From Amyelois transitella (taxonomy: Eukaryota > Arthropoda > Insecta > Lepidoptera > Pyralidae): a stretch of DNA of 64,000 bases. The stretch covers positions 930,001-994,000 of the forward strand of contig NC_083535.1 in NCBI RefSeq assembly GCF_032362555.1. The letters run 5' to 3'. Position numbers and translations under genes: made by a program. The notes below the pieces were generated by a model, which saw only the letters and a program-made list of their open reading frames with translations, did no database searches and was not told where the DNA came from. Positions 37,301-42,656 of the stretch are shown here, piece after piece; position 1 is the first letter of the stretch, and each line of letters opens with the position of its first letter.

Positions 37301-37869
37301 GCGATGAATACTTTATTTTTATTTTTAATTTTGTTAATAACTGCCAGCGTTTAAGACATCTAAATCCGGCTCTGATTGTATCATCAAATACACGTCACAC
37401 TTAATGAACACATTATGAACTTAGTAATAATTAAGTATAAATAATCATTACCAGTGTCATGTGGTTCCCTGCACCAATAGAACAAAGAATAGGACCATAA
37501 GAATAGAATAGATTTATTTTCAAAATTGATTACAAGGTATCACTTATTGACGTCACAAGAATTGCGATTCAAATAGTGCTAGGTTGCTAGTACATCGCCT
37601 TAAAGACGAACCCCACGTTTATAAGCCTATCCCTTAGTCGTCTTTTACGACATCCATGGGAAAGGTACGGAGTGGTTCTGTTCTTTTTTTATATTGTTGC
37701 CGGGAGCCACAGCATGTCGTTTACGTTACACTATTTTCACTTTATATATATATTTTCACTGTTCCAGAGTTCGTCGAATTTCGTCAAACAGATCGAGGGC
37801 TCGCTACAGGACGTCAAAGATCTATTCTTGGAGTATAAGAAACTCAAAAACGGTGTTAATAACTCTTAA
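16212..37869 (+). CDS. CPT1: Carnitine O-palmitoyltransferase 1, complete, 15 coding exons
   Basis: Transfers long-chain acyl groups from CoA to carnitine at the mitochondrial outer membrane, the rate-limiting, malonyl-CoA-controlled entry to beta-oxidation (withered in Drosophila). Exons total 2,331 nt and 776 aa, the usual length. The N-terminus [12 protein letters not shown] fits the CPT1 regulatory segment. Hydrophobic segments at about 53-75 and 97-118 are the two outer-membrane spans. The catalytic domain follows with [24 protein letters not shown], the catalytic His at 471 (NAEHTWADAP), [31 protein letters not shown], the STS motif in WRLSTSQTP and [15 protein letters not shown]. The start is in good context (CCACAATGG). 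Exons are 16212-16352, 17535-17671, 18456-18564, 19635-19802, 20433-20756, 21959-22158, 29537-29715, 31198-31331, 31914-31939, 32537-32599, 33401-33582, 34493-34698, 35587-35785, 36541-36701 and 37768-37869; all junctions keep phase. The muscle/liver isoform distinction of vertebrates does not apply. Confidence 0.96.
16375..16395 (+). repeat. Left target-site duplication of the next SINE-A
   Basis: TTAAATAAATATATATATAT-type sequence, repeated with two changes at 16662-16683. Confidence 0.6.
16396..16661 (+). mobile_element. SINE-A, full-length
   Basis: GTGCCGTGTGATTCCCGGCA to GACGTGATGATGCGTATGTG, flanked by a ~21-bp duplication. In CPT1 intron 1. Confidence 0.85.
16683..16917 (-). mobile_element. 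SINE-B: tRNA-derived SINE
   Basis: On the minus strand the head reads TGGCGCAGCGGTAGTGCG (A-box-like) and GGGTTCGAATCCCGGCCAG (perfect B box), then CTTTTTCTGATTGGCCTGGG and a tail AGGCTAACTCGATCTGTGT. Pol III promoter of tRNA type. Confidence 0.85.
17181..17316 (+). mobile_element. Helitron-like element, family D
   Basis: TCTACACTAATAATAAAGAG at the start and AAAGCTAG at the end. 136 bp, no coding capacity. Confidence 0.55.
17329..17511 (-). mobile_element. Helitron-like element, family C
   Basis: On the minus strand starts TCACTACATAGTATAAAACA and ends GGGGCGGGTCGCTAG. Close relative at 34271-34454. Confidence 0.65.
17535..17671 (+). CDS. CPT1: CPT1 coding exon 2
   Basis: First membrane span ([14 protein letters not shown] region); acceptor CACACAG, donor CGG|GTAAGA. 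Confidence 0.9.
18160..18325 (+). mobile_element. SINE-A, 3'-truncated
   Basis: GCCGTGTGGTCCGCGGCACC to ACTATTTGAATATCAATTCC. The tail is replaced by another repeat fragment. Confidence 0.65.
18456..18564 (+). CDS. CPT1: CPT1 coding exon 3
   Basis: Second membrane span ([19 protein letters not shown]); acceptor TTCCCACAG, donor AAG|GTATCT. Confidence 0.92.
18640..18838 (+). repeat. LINE 3' end (LINE-4), truncated
   Basis: ATTGTAAAAATTGTTTTACT then GAATAAACGAATTTTGAATT and a poly-T run; looks like a CR1/Jockey-type 3' UTR end. Confidence 0.45.
18842..19038 (+). mobile_element. LINE-2 family 3' end
   Basis: AAAATGCTGCAGTGTAG, CCGCCGCTTCGTC, GAAGCGGTAGTAAATATAAT, TGACGTCAATTAGT and AAATAAATCTA. 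Confidence 0.65.
19332..19413 (+). mobile_element. SINE-A 3' fragment
   Basis: GGCCGTTCAGTCTTTTCAAG to GGGACCATATGTATG. Confidence 0.65.
19415..19607 (-). mobile_element. Helitron-like element, family B
   Basis: Reads GAGGCCGCCCGCGACTTCG, CAATCCCGCGGGAACTCTGG, then AACTTTCGCCTTTATAATAG ending GGA; minus orientation TCCTAC..GGCCTC. Abuts the SINE-A tail and lacks the terminal CTAG. Confidence 0.65.
19635..19802 (+). CDS. CPT1: CPT1 coding exon 4
   Basis: 56 codons, [10 protein letters not shown] to [10 protein letters not shown]; start of the catalytic domain ([13 protein letters not shown]). Confidence 0.94.
19911..20132 (-). mobile_element. SINE-A, diverged
   Basis: GCGGGGTGGACAAGAGGAAA, GGCCACGTTCGGCTGTGTGG, then to AAACCACACGGCAC; lacks the TATG tail. 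Confidence 0.6.
20231..20410 (+). mobile_element. SINE-A, 5'-truncated
   Basis: GCGGATGTCGTAAAAAGCGC to CCCCGCAAGGGATATAATAC, then ATGTATGTAT. Confidence 0.65.
20433..20756 (+). CDS. CPT1: CPT1 coding exon 5
   Basis: 108 codons, [11 protein letters not shown] to [10 protein letters not shown]; contains [20 protein letters not shown]. Confidence 0.95.
20757..21702. other. CPT1 intron 5, left part
   Basis: 20850-21100 has loosely repeated TAGTTAC / TCTTCT motifs; 21505-21665 is a LINE-1 tail. No exon recognised. Confidence 0.4.
21505..21665 (-). mobile_element. LINE-1 3' end, truncated
   Basis: ATCACGCCTTTTTCCCGGAG, GGTAGGCAGAGACTAC, GATCTCTGCATACTTTC and AAGCTCGGCGGTTTCGGGTA; the C-terminal coding end of LINE-1. 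Confidence 0.7.
21703..21900 (-). mobile_element. SINE-A, 5'-truncated
   Basis: ACATACATACATATCATCAC and CCCTTGCGGGCTAGACAGAG, to GAAGAATCCCAAATT. Confidence 0.7.
21959..22158 (+). CDS. CPT1: CPT1 coding exon 6
   Basis: [20 protein letters not shown] to [10 protein letters not shown]; acceptor ACTTCCAG, donor AT|GTGAGT. Confidence 0.95.
22180..22252 (-). mobile_element. LINE-1 extreme 3' end
   Basis: ACATACATACATAAAATCAC, GCCTCTTTCCCGGAGGGGTA and GGCAGAGACTACCTCTTTCC. Confidence 0.7.
22296..22460 (+). repeat. Tandem duplication, two ~83-bp units
   Basis: Units 22296-22378 and 22379-22460 share CCATAGACGTAT, GGCGGACTGAGTGTGGCTTA, a poly-A run and AACTCTG..CCGGGGTA. Confidence 0.85.
22437..22585 (-). 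repeat. SINE-C copy, truncated
   Basis: On the minus strand shares TGCACATTCAGGCAATTG, TGTGTAACCATGATCGATCC and a CACCCCGGC-like end with 57340-57662. Confidence 0.5.
22795..23028 (+). mobile_element. SINE-B: tRNA-derived SINE
   Basis: TGGCGCAGCGGTAGTACGCG and GGGTTCGAATCCCGGCCAGG in the head, then CTTTTTCTGATTGGCCTGGG and GAGGCTAACTCAATCCGTGT. Confidence 0.85.
23330..23415 (+). repeat. Flank shared with the Helitron copy at 63473
   Basis: CTACTTCAACGGATAATATA to ATTTATCTA recurs directly beside another family-B Helitron 40 kb away. Confidence 0.8.
23416..23620 (-). mobile_element. Helitron-like element, family B
   Basis: CTAGAGGCCGCCCGCGACTT at the left, AACTTTCGCATTTATAATAT at the right. 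Confidence 0.75.
23762..23900 (-). mobile_element. SINE-A 3' half
   Basis: TATATCCCTTGCGGGGCAGA, CAGTCTTGGGAAAGACTG, GCTGTTTGGCTTAATGATAG. Confidence 0.65.
24257..24455 (-). repeat. Diverged Helitron-like element
   Basis: GCTAGATTTTACCTGCAACT, TTCGCTCGCGCGAATTTAA, and the AACTTACTTTCGCATTCATA end typical of family B. Confidence 0.45.
24520..24635 (-). mobile_element. LINE-1 3' end, diverged
   Basis: GAGATGTAGGCAGATACTAC, TTCCATTTGCC, CCCTGCATACTTTTGCTTCA. Confidence 0.5.
24702..24955 (+). mobile_element. SINE-A, full-length
   Basis: AGCCGTGTGGTTCCCGATAC to GATATAGACGTGGAATATGT. Confidence 0.8.
25044..25192 (+). mobile_element. Helitron-like element, family B, 5'-truncated
   Basis: CTCTTTCACGCAAAAACTAC to GCGGGCGGCCTCTAG. 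Confidence 0.7.
25405..25475 (+). mobile_element. LINE-1 extreme 3' end
   Basis: GAGGTAGTCTCTGCCTACCC, CTCCGGGAAAGAGGCGTGAT, then TTTATGTATGTATG. Confidence 0.75.
25758..26019 (+). mobile_element. SINE-A, full-length
   Basis: GTGCCGTGTGGTTCTCGGCA to ACGTTACCATATGTATGTAT. Confidence 0.85.
26550..26808 (+). mobile_element. SINE-A, full-length
   Basis: GTGCCGTGTAGTTCCCGGCA to GATAAAGACGTGGTCATATA. Confidence 0.85.
26819..27019 (+). mobile_element. SINE-A, second copy head to tail
   Basis: Begins inside the family at CCAATCCATCTCGTTAAGG and runs to GATTATATGTAGATATGTAT; diverged more than its neighbour. Confidence 0.65.
27090..27203 (-). mobile_element. SINE-A 5' half
   Basis: AAAGAATCCCAAGTTTGTAA to GTGCCGGGATCCACACGGCA. 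Confidence 0.75.
27628..27840 (-). mobile_element. SINE-A, split by a LINE-2 end
   Basis: TACATACATATAATCACGCC to GTGGCCCTATTCTTTTTTCT; its 5' end GGTGCCGGGAACCACACG resumes at 27948. Confidence 0.8.
27838..27945 (+). mobile_element. LINE-2 family 3' end inserted into SINE-A
   Basis: GACGTCAACCAATGTTGTGT, ATTATTAAGCGATATGTAGT, AATGAATAAAATTTTGAATT; closest to the 3' end of the 11045-14700 LINE. Confidence 0.75.
28080..28261. other. CPT1 intron 6 segment
   Basis: Nothing recognised. Confidence 0.35.
28262..28440 (-). mobile_element. LINE-1 3' end
   Basis: ACATACATAAAATCCTACCT, CCGGAAGGGTAGGCAGAAGC, TTCGCTTCATCCACATTCAT, AGCTCGGCGGTTTCGGGTAC. Confidence 0.7.
28497..28536 (-). repeat. SINE-A 5' tip
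   Basis: TTTTCTAAAGTGCCGTAAAC then CACACGGCA. Confidence 0.45.
28792..29073 (+). mobile_element. Helitron-like element, family A (Lep1-like)
   Basis: TCTATACTGATATTATAAAG to CGGGCACAGCTAG; full length. Confidence 0.8.
29537..29715 (+). CDS. CPT1: CPT1 coding exon 7
   Basis: [12 protein letters not shown] to ERAAFNVCL; contains [12 protein letters not shown]. Partial degraded copies follow downstream. Confidence 0.94.
29924..29993 (+). pseudogene. Decayed duplicate of CPT1 exon 7 (copy 2)
   Basis: Shares GGGCCCATA and CACTGTATTGAG..GCTGCCTTTAATGC, keeping the donor CTTG|GTAAGT. The 5' part is lost and about 10 bp are deleted, so it cannot code for the full exon. Confidence 0.75.
30086..30263 (+). 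repeat. LINE-3 3' end
   Basis: GCCGGTTGACTGGAAGAGAT, ATGGGATAAGTCCGCCATTG, TATGCAATAAAGATATTACA and a CAAA repeat. Same as 61494-61665; Jockey/CR1-type 3' UTR. Confidence 0.65.
30286..30375 (+). pseudogene. Decayed duplicate of CPT1 exon 7 (copy 3)
   Basis: ACTGGGCCCATA, ATGTTCAACCGTGGTTGCAA, CAGGAC, ATATTGAGAGGACCGCCTTA match exon 7; indels break the frame and the donor is lost. Confidence 0.75.
30495..30545 (-). repeat. LINE 3' tail with (TTTGA)n
   Basis: Minus strand: CACAATAAAGATGTCCGATT then TGATTTGATTTGA. The rest of the element cannot be delimited. Confidence 0.35.
30869..31130 (+). mobile_element. SINE-A, full-length
   Basis: GTGCCGTATGGTTCCCGGCA to GACGTGACCATATGTATGTA. Confidence 0.85.
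31198..31331 (+). CDS. CPT1: CPT1 coding exon 8
   Basis: [20 protein letters not shown] to [10 protein letters not shown]; contains DRWFDKSF. Confidence 0.95.
31548..31668 (+). mobile_element. SINE-A 3' half
   Basis: GTCACTATTTGAATCTCAAT to GATATAACCGTTACTATATG. Confidence 0.7.
31914..31939 (+). CDS. CPT1: CPT1 coding exon 9: 26-nt micro-exon with the catalytic His
   Basis: CATTTTAG|CTTGGT..ACATG|GTAAGT encodes LGFNAEHTW (Trp codon split). The His of NAEHTWADAP is the catalytic residue of the carnitine acyltransferase family. Confidence 0.93.
32256..32508 (+). mobile_element. Helitron-like element, family A
   Basis: TCTATACTAATAGATATTAT to GCGGGCACAGCTGG; last tetramer mutated from CTAG. 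Confidence 0.7.
32537..32599 (+). CDS. CPT1: CPT1 coding exon 10
   Basis: 63 nt, [20 protein letters not shown]; starts 28 nt after the Helitron end. Confidence 0.94.
33014..33110 (-). mobile_element. SINE-A 3' fragment
   Basis: ATACATACATACAAATATAT, TTGCGGGGTAGACAGAGCCA, AGGCCACGTTCAGCTGTATG. Confidence 0.65.
33128..33390 (+). mobile_element. SINE-A, full-length, 10 nt before CPT1 exon 11
   Basis: GTGCCGTGTGGTTCCCGGTA to GACGTGAGCATATGTATG. Sits directly against the polypyrimidine tract of the exon 11 acceptor. Confidence 0.85.
33401..33582 (+). CDS. CPT1: CPT1 coding exon 11
   Basis: [20 protein letters not shown] to LMYTKYGK; acceptor TTTTCAATAG, donor G|GTGAGC. Confidence 0.94.
33574..33833 (+). 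repeat. Tandem duplication of the CPT1 exon 11 end (two ~130-bp units)
   Basis: ATGGAAAAGGTGAGCA recurs at 33704, followed in both units by ATTAACTAGTAGTT and a SINE-A 5' piece (GTGTGGTTACCGGCAG). The second unit carries a spare donor site but no exon frame. Confidence 0.88.
34077..34240 (-). mobile_element. SINE-A, 5'-truncated
   Basis: TATGACAGTGGGCTTTGTAT region, GCGGGGTAGACAGAGCCAAC, ATTCAAACAGTGACAGGTTG. Confidence 0.65.
34271..34454 (-). mobile_element. Helitron-like element, family C, inside a 21-bp direct repeat
   Basis: CTAGCGACCCGCCCCGGCTT to ACTATGTAGTGA. Flanked by GTATTGAGAATATATTAATT-type repeats at 34250-34270 and 34458-34478. Confidence 0.7.
34493..34698 (+). CDS. CPT1: CPT1 coding exon 12
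   Basis: [20 protein letters not shown] to KAMQDPDAT; contains [20 protein letters not shown]. Confidence 0.95.
34706..34795 (+). repeat. Minisatellite
   Basis: Tandem TACATTACACTACA / GTACAATACAA units, about 4-5 copies, just after the exon 12 donor. Confidence 0.8.
34979..35191 (-). mobile_element. SINE-B: tRNA-derived SINE
   Basis: ACAGATTGAGTTAGCCTCAA at the tail; head GGCCGGGATTCGAACCCGGG and GCGCACTACCGCTGCGCCAC. Confidence 0.85.
35587..35785 (+). CDS. CPT1: CPT1 coding exon 13
   Basis: [20 protein letters not shown] to [10 protein letters not shown]; carries [13 protein letters not shown] and the STS motif. Confidence 0.95.
35800..35925 (-). mobile_element. LINE-1 3' end
   Basis: ACATACATACATAAAATCAC, CTCTTTCCCGGAGGGGTAGG, CTTGCCACGATCTCT, CGCTTCATCCACATTCATAA. 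Inserted about 15 nt after the exon 13 donor. Confidence 0.75.
36174..36243 (+). mobile_element. LINE-2 family extreme 3' end
   Basis: TTAATAAGTGATACCTTGTA, CCAATTTTGAAAATAAATCT, ATTCTATTA. Confidence 0.65.
36541..36701 (+). CDS. CPT1: CPT1 coding exon 14
   Basis: [20 protein letters not shown] to SSKKSCPIT; includes [14 protein letters not shown]. Confidence 0.95.
36708..36832 (-). mobile_element. SINE-A 3' half
   Basis: ACATACAAACATATAATCAC, TATCCCTTGCGATGTAGACA, GCTGTTTGGCTTAATTATAG. Begins 7 nt after the exon 14 donor. Confidence 0.7.
37185..37374. mobile_element. hAT-like MITE, ~190 bp
   Basis: Ends CAGGGCCGGATTTGG and (reverse) CAGAGCCGGATTTAG, matching hAT-style CAGGGSCGG termini. 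An 8-bp target duplication is not visible. It contains most of an 83-codon open frame of unknown meaning. Confidence 0.5.
37450..37497 (+). mobile_element. SINE-A 5' tip
   Basis: CAGTGTCATGTGGTTCCCTG, CACCAATAGAACAAAGAATA, GGACCAT. Confidence 0.6.
37498..37555 (-). mobile_element. LINE-2 family extreme 3' end
   Basis: AGAATAGAATAGATTTATTT, TCAAAATTGATTACAAGGTA, TCACTTATTGACGTCAC. Confidence 0.65.
37556..37704 (-). mobile_element. SINE-A 5' half
   Basis: ATTGCGATTCAAATAGTGCT to TTGCCGGGAGCCACAG. Confidence 0.7.
37768..37869 (+). CDS. CPT1: CPT1 coding exon 15 (stop codon)
   Basis: 33 codons, [20 protein letters not shown] to KNGVNNS, then TAA at 37867-37869. Confidence 0.92.
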   Translation, partial: SSSNFVKQIEGSLQDVKDLFLEYKKLKNGVNNS

Positions 37870-38170
37870 TTAGGCCTATATTGTTTTAGAGTAATATTCA
37901 AATTTCGTTGTTGTTTCAATTGTGTAGTTTATAAATATTTTTCCTAAGCTCTGATTGTGTTGACACGACACGACAAACTTTATACTTGTTTCTCATGGGG
38001 GTAGGCAGAGACGATAGTTTCCACTTTTTACTAATCCTTTTCACGTATAACCAAGGTGTATGTCGATCTTCCCTCTCTTTCTGTCTCAAGGATTTAAAAA
38101 GAGAGGGATAGATATATGCTTCGTGAACGTTCGTTATTGACCCCTGTGTGTTCTTTCTTTACTATCACAT

Positions 38171-38176
38171 AATAAA
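38171..38176 (+). terminator. CPT1: Candidate poly(A) signal of CPT1
   Basis: First AATAAA after the stop codon, about 300 nt downstream, within a LINE-1-like remnant. Later AATAAA motifs are equally possible. Confidence 0.25.
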
Positions 38177-39337
38177 TACTCGCCACTTTCCCGAAAGGGT
38201 AGGCAGATGAGTAAGAAATACCGGAAAATATTTATAATTATAACCTCAATATTACACTCGGAAAATAACATGAAACCAACGACGACCCTCACATGTAAAG
38301 TGGACAGAGCGTAGTTCAATTTACGTGCCGTCAAATGCATTCAGAACTTTAGTATAAAGCACATAGTTTTAAAGCTTGATTGGATTGGGATTCGCGCACT
38401 CTTAAGCTTAAAGTACCACAGAACACTGAACGCCCTATAGTCTTCCTTGCTCTGTTATATGACACATTTAAATGTCCAGTCATCTTTCAATATTAAGCAG
38501 ATACATATTATATTGAAAAGTACTAACAGTGTCTTAAATAAAATACTTGACAATTTTAATTAATTTAATTCAATATTATTTTAACGAACCGGTTTTTACT
38601 TGGTTAAGAACGCGGTTAGACTGAAGATGCAATTAATTGTCCAGACTTGTAGCCGTGGCCGTAAAACACTTTAAAAATTTTAATTTTTTTTTATAACATT
38701 AACTTAATCGTATGCCAAATAAATCTGGTAGACGTCAGCCTAGAAGTTTTATTAATATTAAATTAAAAAAGAAAACTTTTGTTGTTTATATCCATTTGAA
38801 TATGAGGGTACTTCACTATTATTAGACTATAATGAACTTCGATCAACTATGAACGTCAGAAACAGAGCAAATGCGCCGAGGAAATGGCCAGTTTCAGTGG
38901 ACGAACTGTGTGCAATTATATATTATTGTACCAAAACTAAATAAATAAATGTGCTCTATGAAAAGACTTGTCTGTGAATGTGGGGTTGTATGCATTAATC
39001 TATTTTATTACCGAAATCACAAGTTGAAATCCTAAATAAAATCAACTATTCACAATAACACTCGTATAAAGAATTTTTTTTTATTAACGATGTTGCCCGA
39101 GCTGACTTGGACTAGCGATTTAAAAAACCATTGATAATTCTATGTTCCATTCGTTTGCTCTGAAATCGTCCATGATATATTTTAATATTGTTATTCACAA
39201 CATTGACAACTTATTGCATATCTAATCTGTGTTCATGAAATTTGTATTAGATAAATGTTGTTACATAATTCCATTGATATTTCATATTTATATATTTGTG
39301 CACTCGCATTTCACGAGCGAATCAAATGTTTGTAAAA
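38177..39337. other. Intergenic or 3' UTR, AT-rich
   Basis: No gene or well-defined element recognised. Confidence 0.45.
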
Positions 39338-39444
39338 ATAAAACCGGGGTGCTATCTTTAAACCTGGTGTCTTATTTCGAATGGTTAATCGAACTCGTAG
39401 ATATCGAATGAGACATCAGTAGCAAAATAGCACCCGTGGTTTTA
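39338..39444. repeat. Imperfect foldback repeat
   Basis: AAACCGGGGTGCTAT at the left and ATAGCACCCGTGGTTT at the right, with a second inner complementary pair (GTCTTATTTCGA / TCGAATGAGAC). MITE-like. Confidence 0.55.
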
Positions 39445-40054
39445 ATAGTATCTCGGCAAATTATTTATTAATATTTTTTGATGAACATTTTCTGTTATTA
39501 ACTCGAATATGGAAATGGGATGTACAATTGTACAGTTGATAACGTTTAACATGTATATTGCGAAATATATTACAGTGAATAATTTGATTGGGGCAAAAGT
39601 TTTCATAGCAATTTATATAAATGAGCATATTTTAAAAACGTTTTAACTCTGTACAGTCTAATTATAATCGTATCTCTTTCTAGTTTTCACATCACTTTTT
39701 GAAAGATTTATTGAGACGTTTGTCCCGACTTAAAAATATATATATTGAATGTACATTGGTGTTTCTGTGAGGGTGTAGCTTGTTATTCACATTATACATA
39801 GGGTAGGAATATAAGTATATCCACAGACATATATATTTAACTAGATTACACAACCATCCTCTGAGAAGATTTACCTTATTACTAGTTTACAATTATATTA
39901 TCCGTGTTTAATCTTTTATTTTCCTTTTTATTATTTAATGCCTTCTTCATTCACATGGCCCCAAAGCACATCGTCTTGCGTTTGAAATAAAATAGTATCT
40001 AATCTAGTAGGTTATATGTCTGTGTAATAAGTAGGCGTCTGACGGACATGTATG

Positions 40055-40179
40055 TACAATGTCTGGCACATAAGTTTAATCAAGACATGTGTCTGCGCAG
40101 TTGCTATAGTCGAACATACCTTACCTCGACTTGGCTGGTACATTTTACACAGAGATGAACTAAGGTGCCAGACAATGTA
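40055..40179. repeat. Inverted repeat, 15-bp perfect arms
   Basis: TACAATGTCTGGCAC (40055-40069) and its exact complement at 40165-40179, about 95 bp apart. Confidence 0.7.
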
Positions 40180-42505
40180 TTGGTAGCGTGTTATACAATG
40201 CAAAATAATTATAACTTGTGATAAGAGGTCCCTTGTATATATTTTATAATGCTTTTATGATTTTTGCTACGATTTTGTTTTCTATAATAATGACTTTCAA
40301 TAATAAAAGCAGTTGATGAATGTCGTTCGGTTATATAATATTAGTTTATTGGGTTTATGAATATATGAACACATTGCATGTTATGTACCTATTACAATCA
40401 GGGGATGTGCGCTAAAACATAAAACAACGTCTACAGTTATCAAAATGGGAGACATAGTGGATTGAAATCAGTTATTGTCTGGAATTGACAGTTACAAATC
40501 GACAAGCAAAACTTGACAATCGTTGTGTTTTCGTAATATAAGTACATCGGCAATCCAATGCATTTGTTTTAAACGATTTATTTTAATACTCTGAAATGTT
40601 ATTCTGTCCATTAAAATAATTAAGTAGTTATATTATTTGATTAGGGGGTTATTTAAGGCTGTAAACATCTAGATCGTGTTTCGTAGAACTATCACCCAAT
40701 CATTTTTAAATTTATGTATGGATTCTTCCAACTGTCAATAGTTCGAGTTCGCATCGAACGAAAATCCACTTATTTGAATTATGAGTGAGTCGCTTAGTTC
40801 GGAAATAGAACATCAGTACCACTAATAATTTGTTTGAAATTCCGTTTTTCGCAAAATTAGGCAGTTGGGTATAGTGAACCGGGACCAAGCATCCGTGACC
40901 AGTTACATTTTAAACGTGTTCTTACAATATTTTCAGGGTATTTAGAAGTAACTAACCACATTTTTTTTTTACAAAAAACAAAAAAGGAATTTATTTTTCT
41001 TAATTCTGCTTATTTTTGGCCACCTCTATTTTGTAACAAACTTTAACCTTTTATTTTTAAGTTTTACACTAATTTGACATTCCTTCAGCCGATTCCGGGA
41101 TGTTACAATCTTATTTCTCTCTTCGGTCACCGATGCTTAGTCTATAAGACAATAGTGCAATAAATCAAAGTGCTAGTTAATCGTATTGTTGAATAATTGA
41201 AATAAATAGTAAAATATCGCGTTCCGTTACTATTGGAATTGAAAGTGAGAGTAGATTTGCACAGCTAGAAATTAATTTTGCTTGTAATTTATTTATTTTT
41301 TTACTCAGATTATCTGTTTCGAAGTTATTCAACATTTAGCTGAAATCCCACTGTCATAATTATAAACGGAACGCGAATCTTCAATTGTTTTTAATTTTAT
41401 ATTTACCAAACTGCATAATATGATATGGCATTTAACTTAAAAATGAATCAGGTTGAGGGGCCAAAGTATGTGATTTTTTTTTATACATTTTGGTTTCGCC
41501 TAGAATAGACCCTCTCTAGAGTAATGGAATAATAATAGTTTTTGGAAGAATGTGTTTTAAGCTACTTACAAATTTTTATCATTCAATTGTAAATAAATAT
41601 AGTGATCAGTGTTCTTGTGTTTTCTTTAGACCATCATATTTTGTATGTTTTAAGTACGTCTTTCAAATTTAAAGCATTGAGCATAATGTTTTTGGGATGA
41701 AATACCCAGTCCAGTAGAAAAATATTTAAGTCACGCCTTCAAGTTAATTTGAATAGCGTAAAATTACCTACCAATAACACAAATCAAACTAAAATAGAAT
41801 GAATATAATTATCTCTCTGTCGGTATGTAGGTATGTGTAATTATTACTTTCCTAGAAGATACAGGATCATGAGGGGCCTTTAGTGAAGACGGGCGGTACT
41901 ACGCCATGAAAATGATACAGGTTGCTTGTTGCTCCAATGTTAAAATTAAAAGAAGCTCTGATGGTGACAGACAAGTTTCCGTGCATTAACAGCTAGAGAA
42001 ACATAAAATTGTGCAGCCAACAATATGCGTTTCTTTTCAAGAAATTTACCACATAGGTAATATTTTCAGTGAGTAAAAAAAGTTTCCTTAGATTTCGATT
42101 TCATCTATATCGACACGAAGTCGATTGAGTCGATAAATAAAGAATATACAACACAACACTACTGATCAATGACCTCAAATGACAGATGTGACAGGATGGC
42201 AAAAAATGTCAGCAAAGCAGTCCTTCCTTTTACAATGTCAAGCAGTGAAGATAAAAATTAATCCAATACATTTTCCTGTTGTATTAATGACGCGCCCCAA
42301 ATCTTTTCCACCACATTTTATTAATGAAAAAATGTGCACATTAACACTAACTCGAAATTCATCGTAAATTTTAGCTTACTGCAATTTGTTTGCCGTGAAT
42401 ATGTTTTGTTTTTGTTTGTCCCTTGCGTGGTGAATTAATGATTTATCGACGTCATATCACAATGCATAATTGATTTTAATTTTAATTTATGATTTGTCAG
42501 CAGCA
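40180..42505. other. Intergenic, AT-rich; contains the ABHD13 promoter region
   Basis: No coding region found. The last few hundred bases must hold the ABHD13 promoter and 5' UTR but no motif is clear. Confidence 0.4.
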
Positions 42506-42656
42506 ATGGCTCATATAGAAGTGTTGTATCACATTCTGAGAGTGGTTTTATACAAATTATGGGTAGTGACCACACTGACTTTATTTTCATGTTTACTTAT
42601 TTACTGGTTCTATGGATTTTTCACCGCAATCACAATCTTTATCTGTGGCATATCTG
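42506..42656 (+). CDS. ABHD13: ABHD13 exon 1
   Basis: MAHIEVLYHILRVVL.., membrane anchor; donor G|GTAAGT. Confidence 0.9.
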
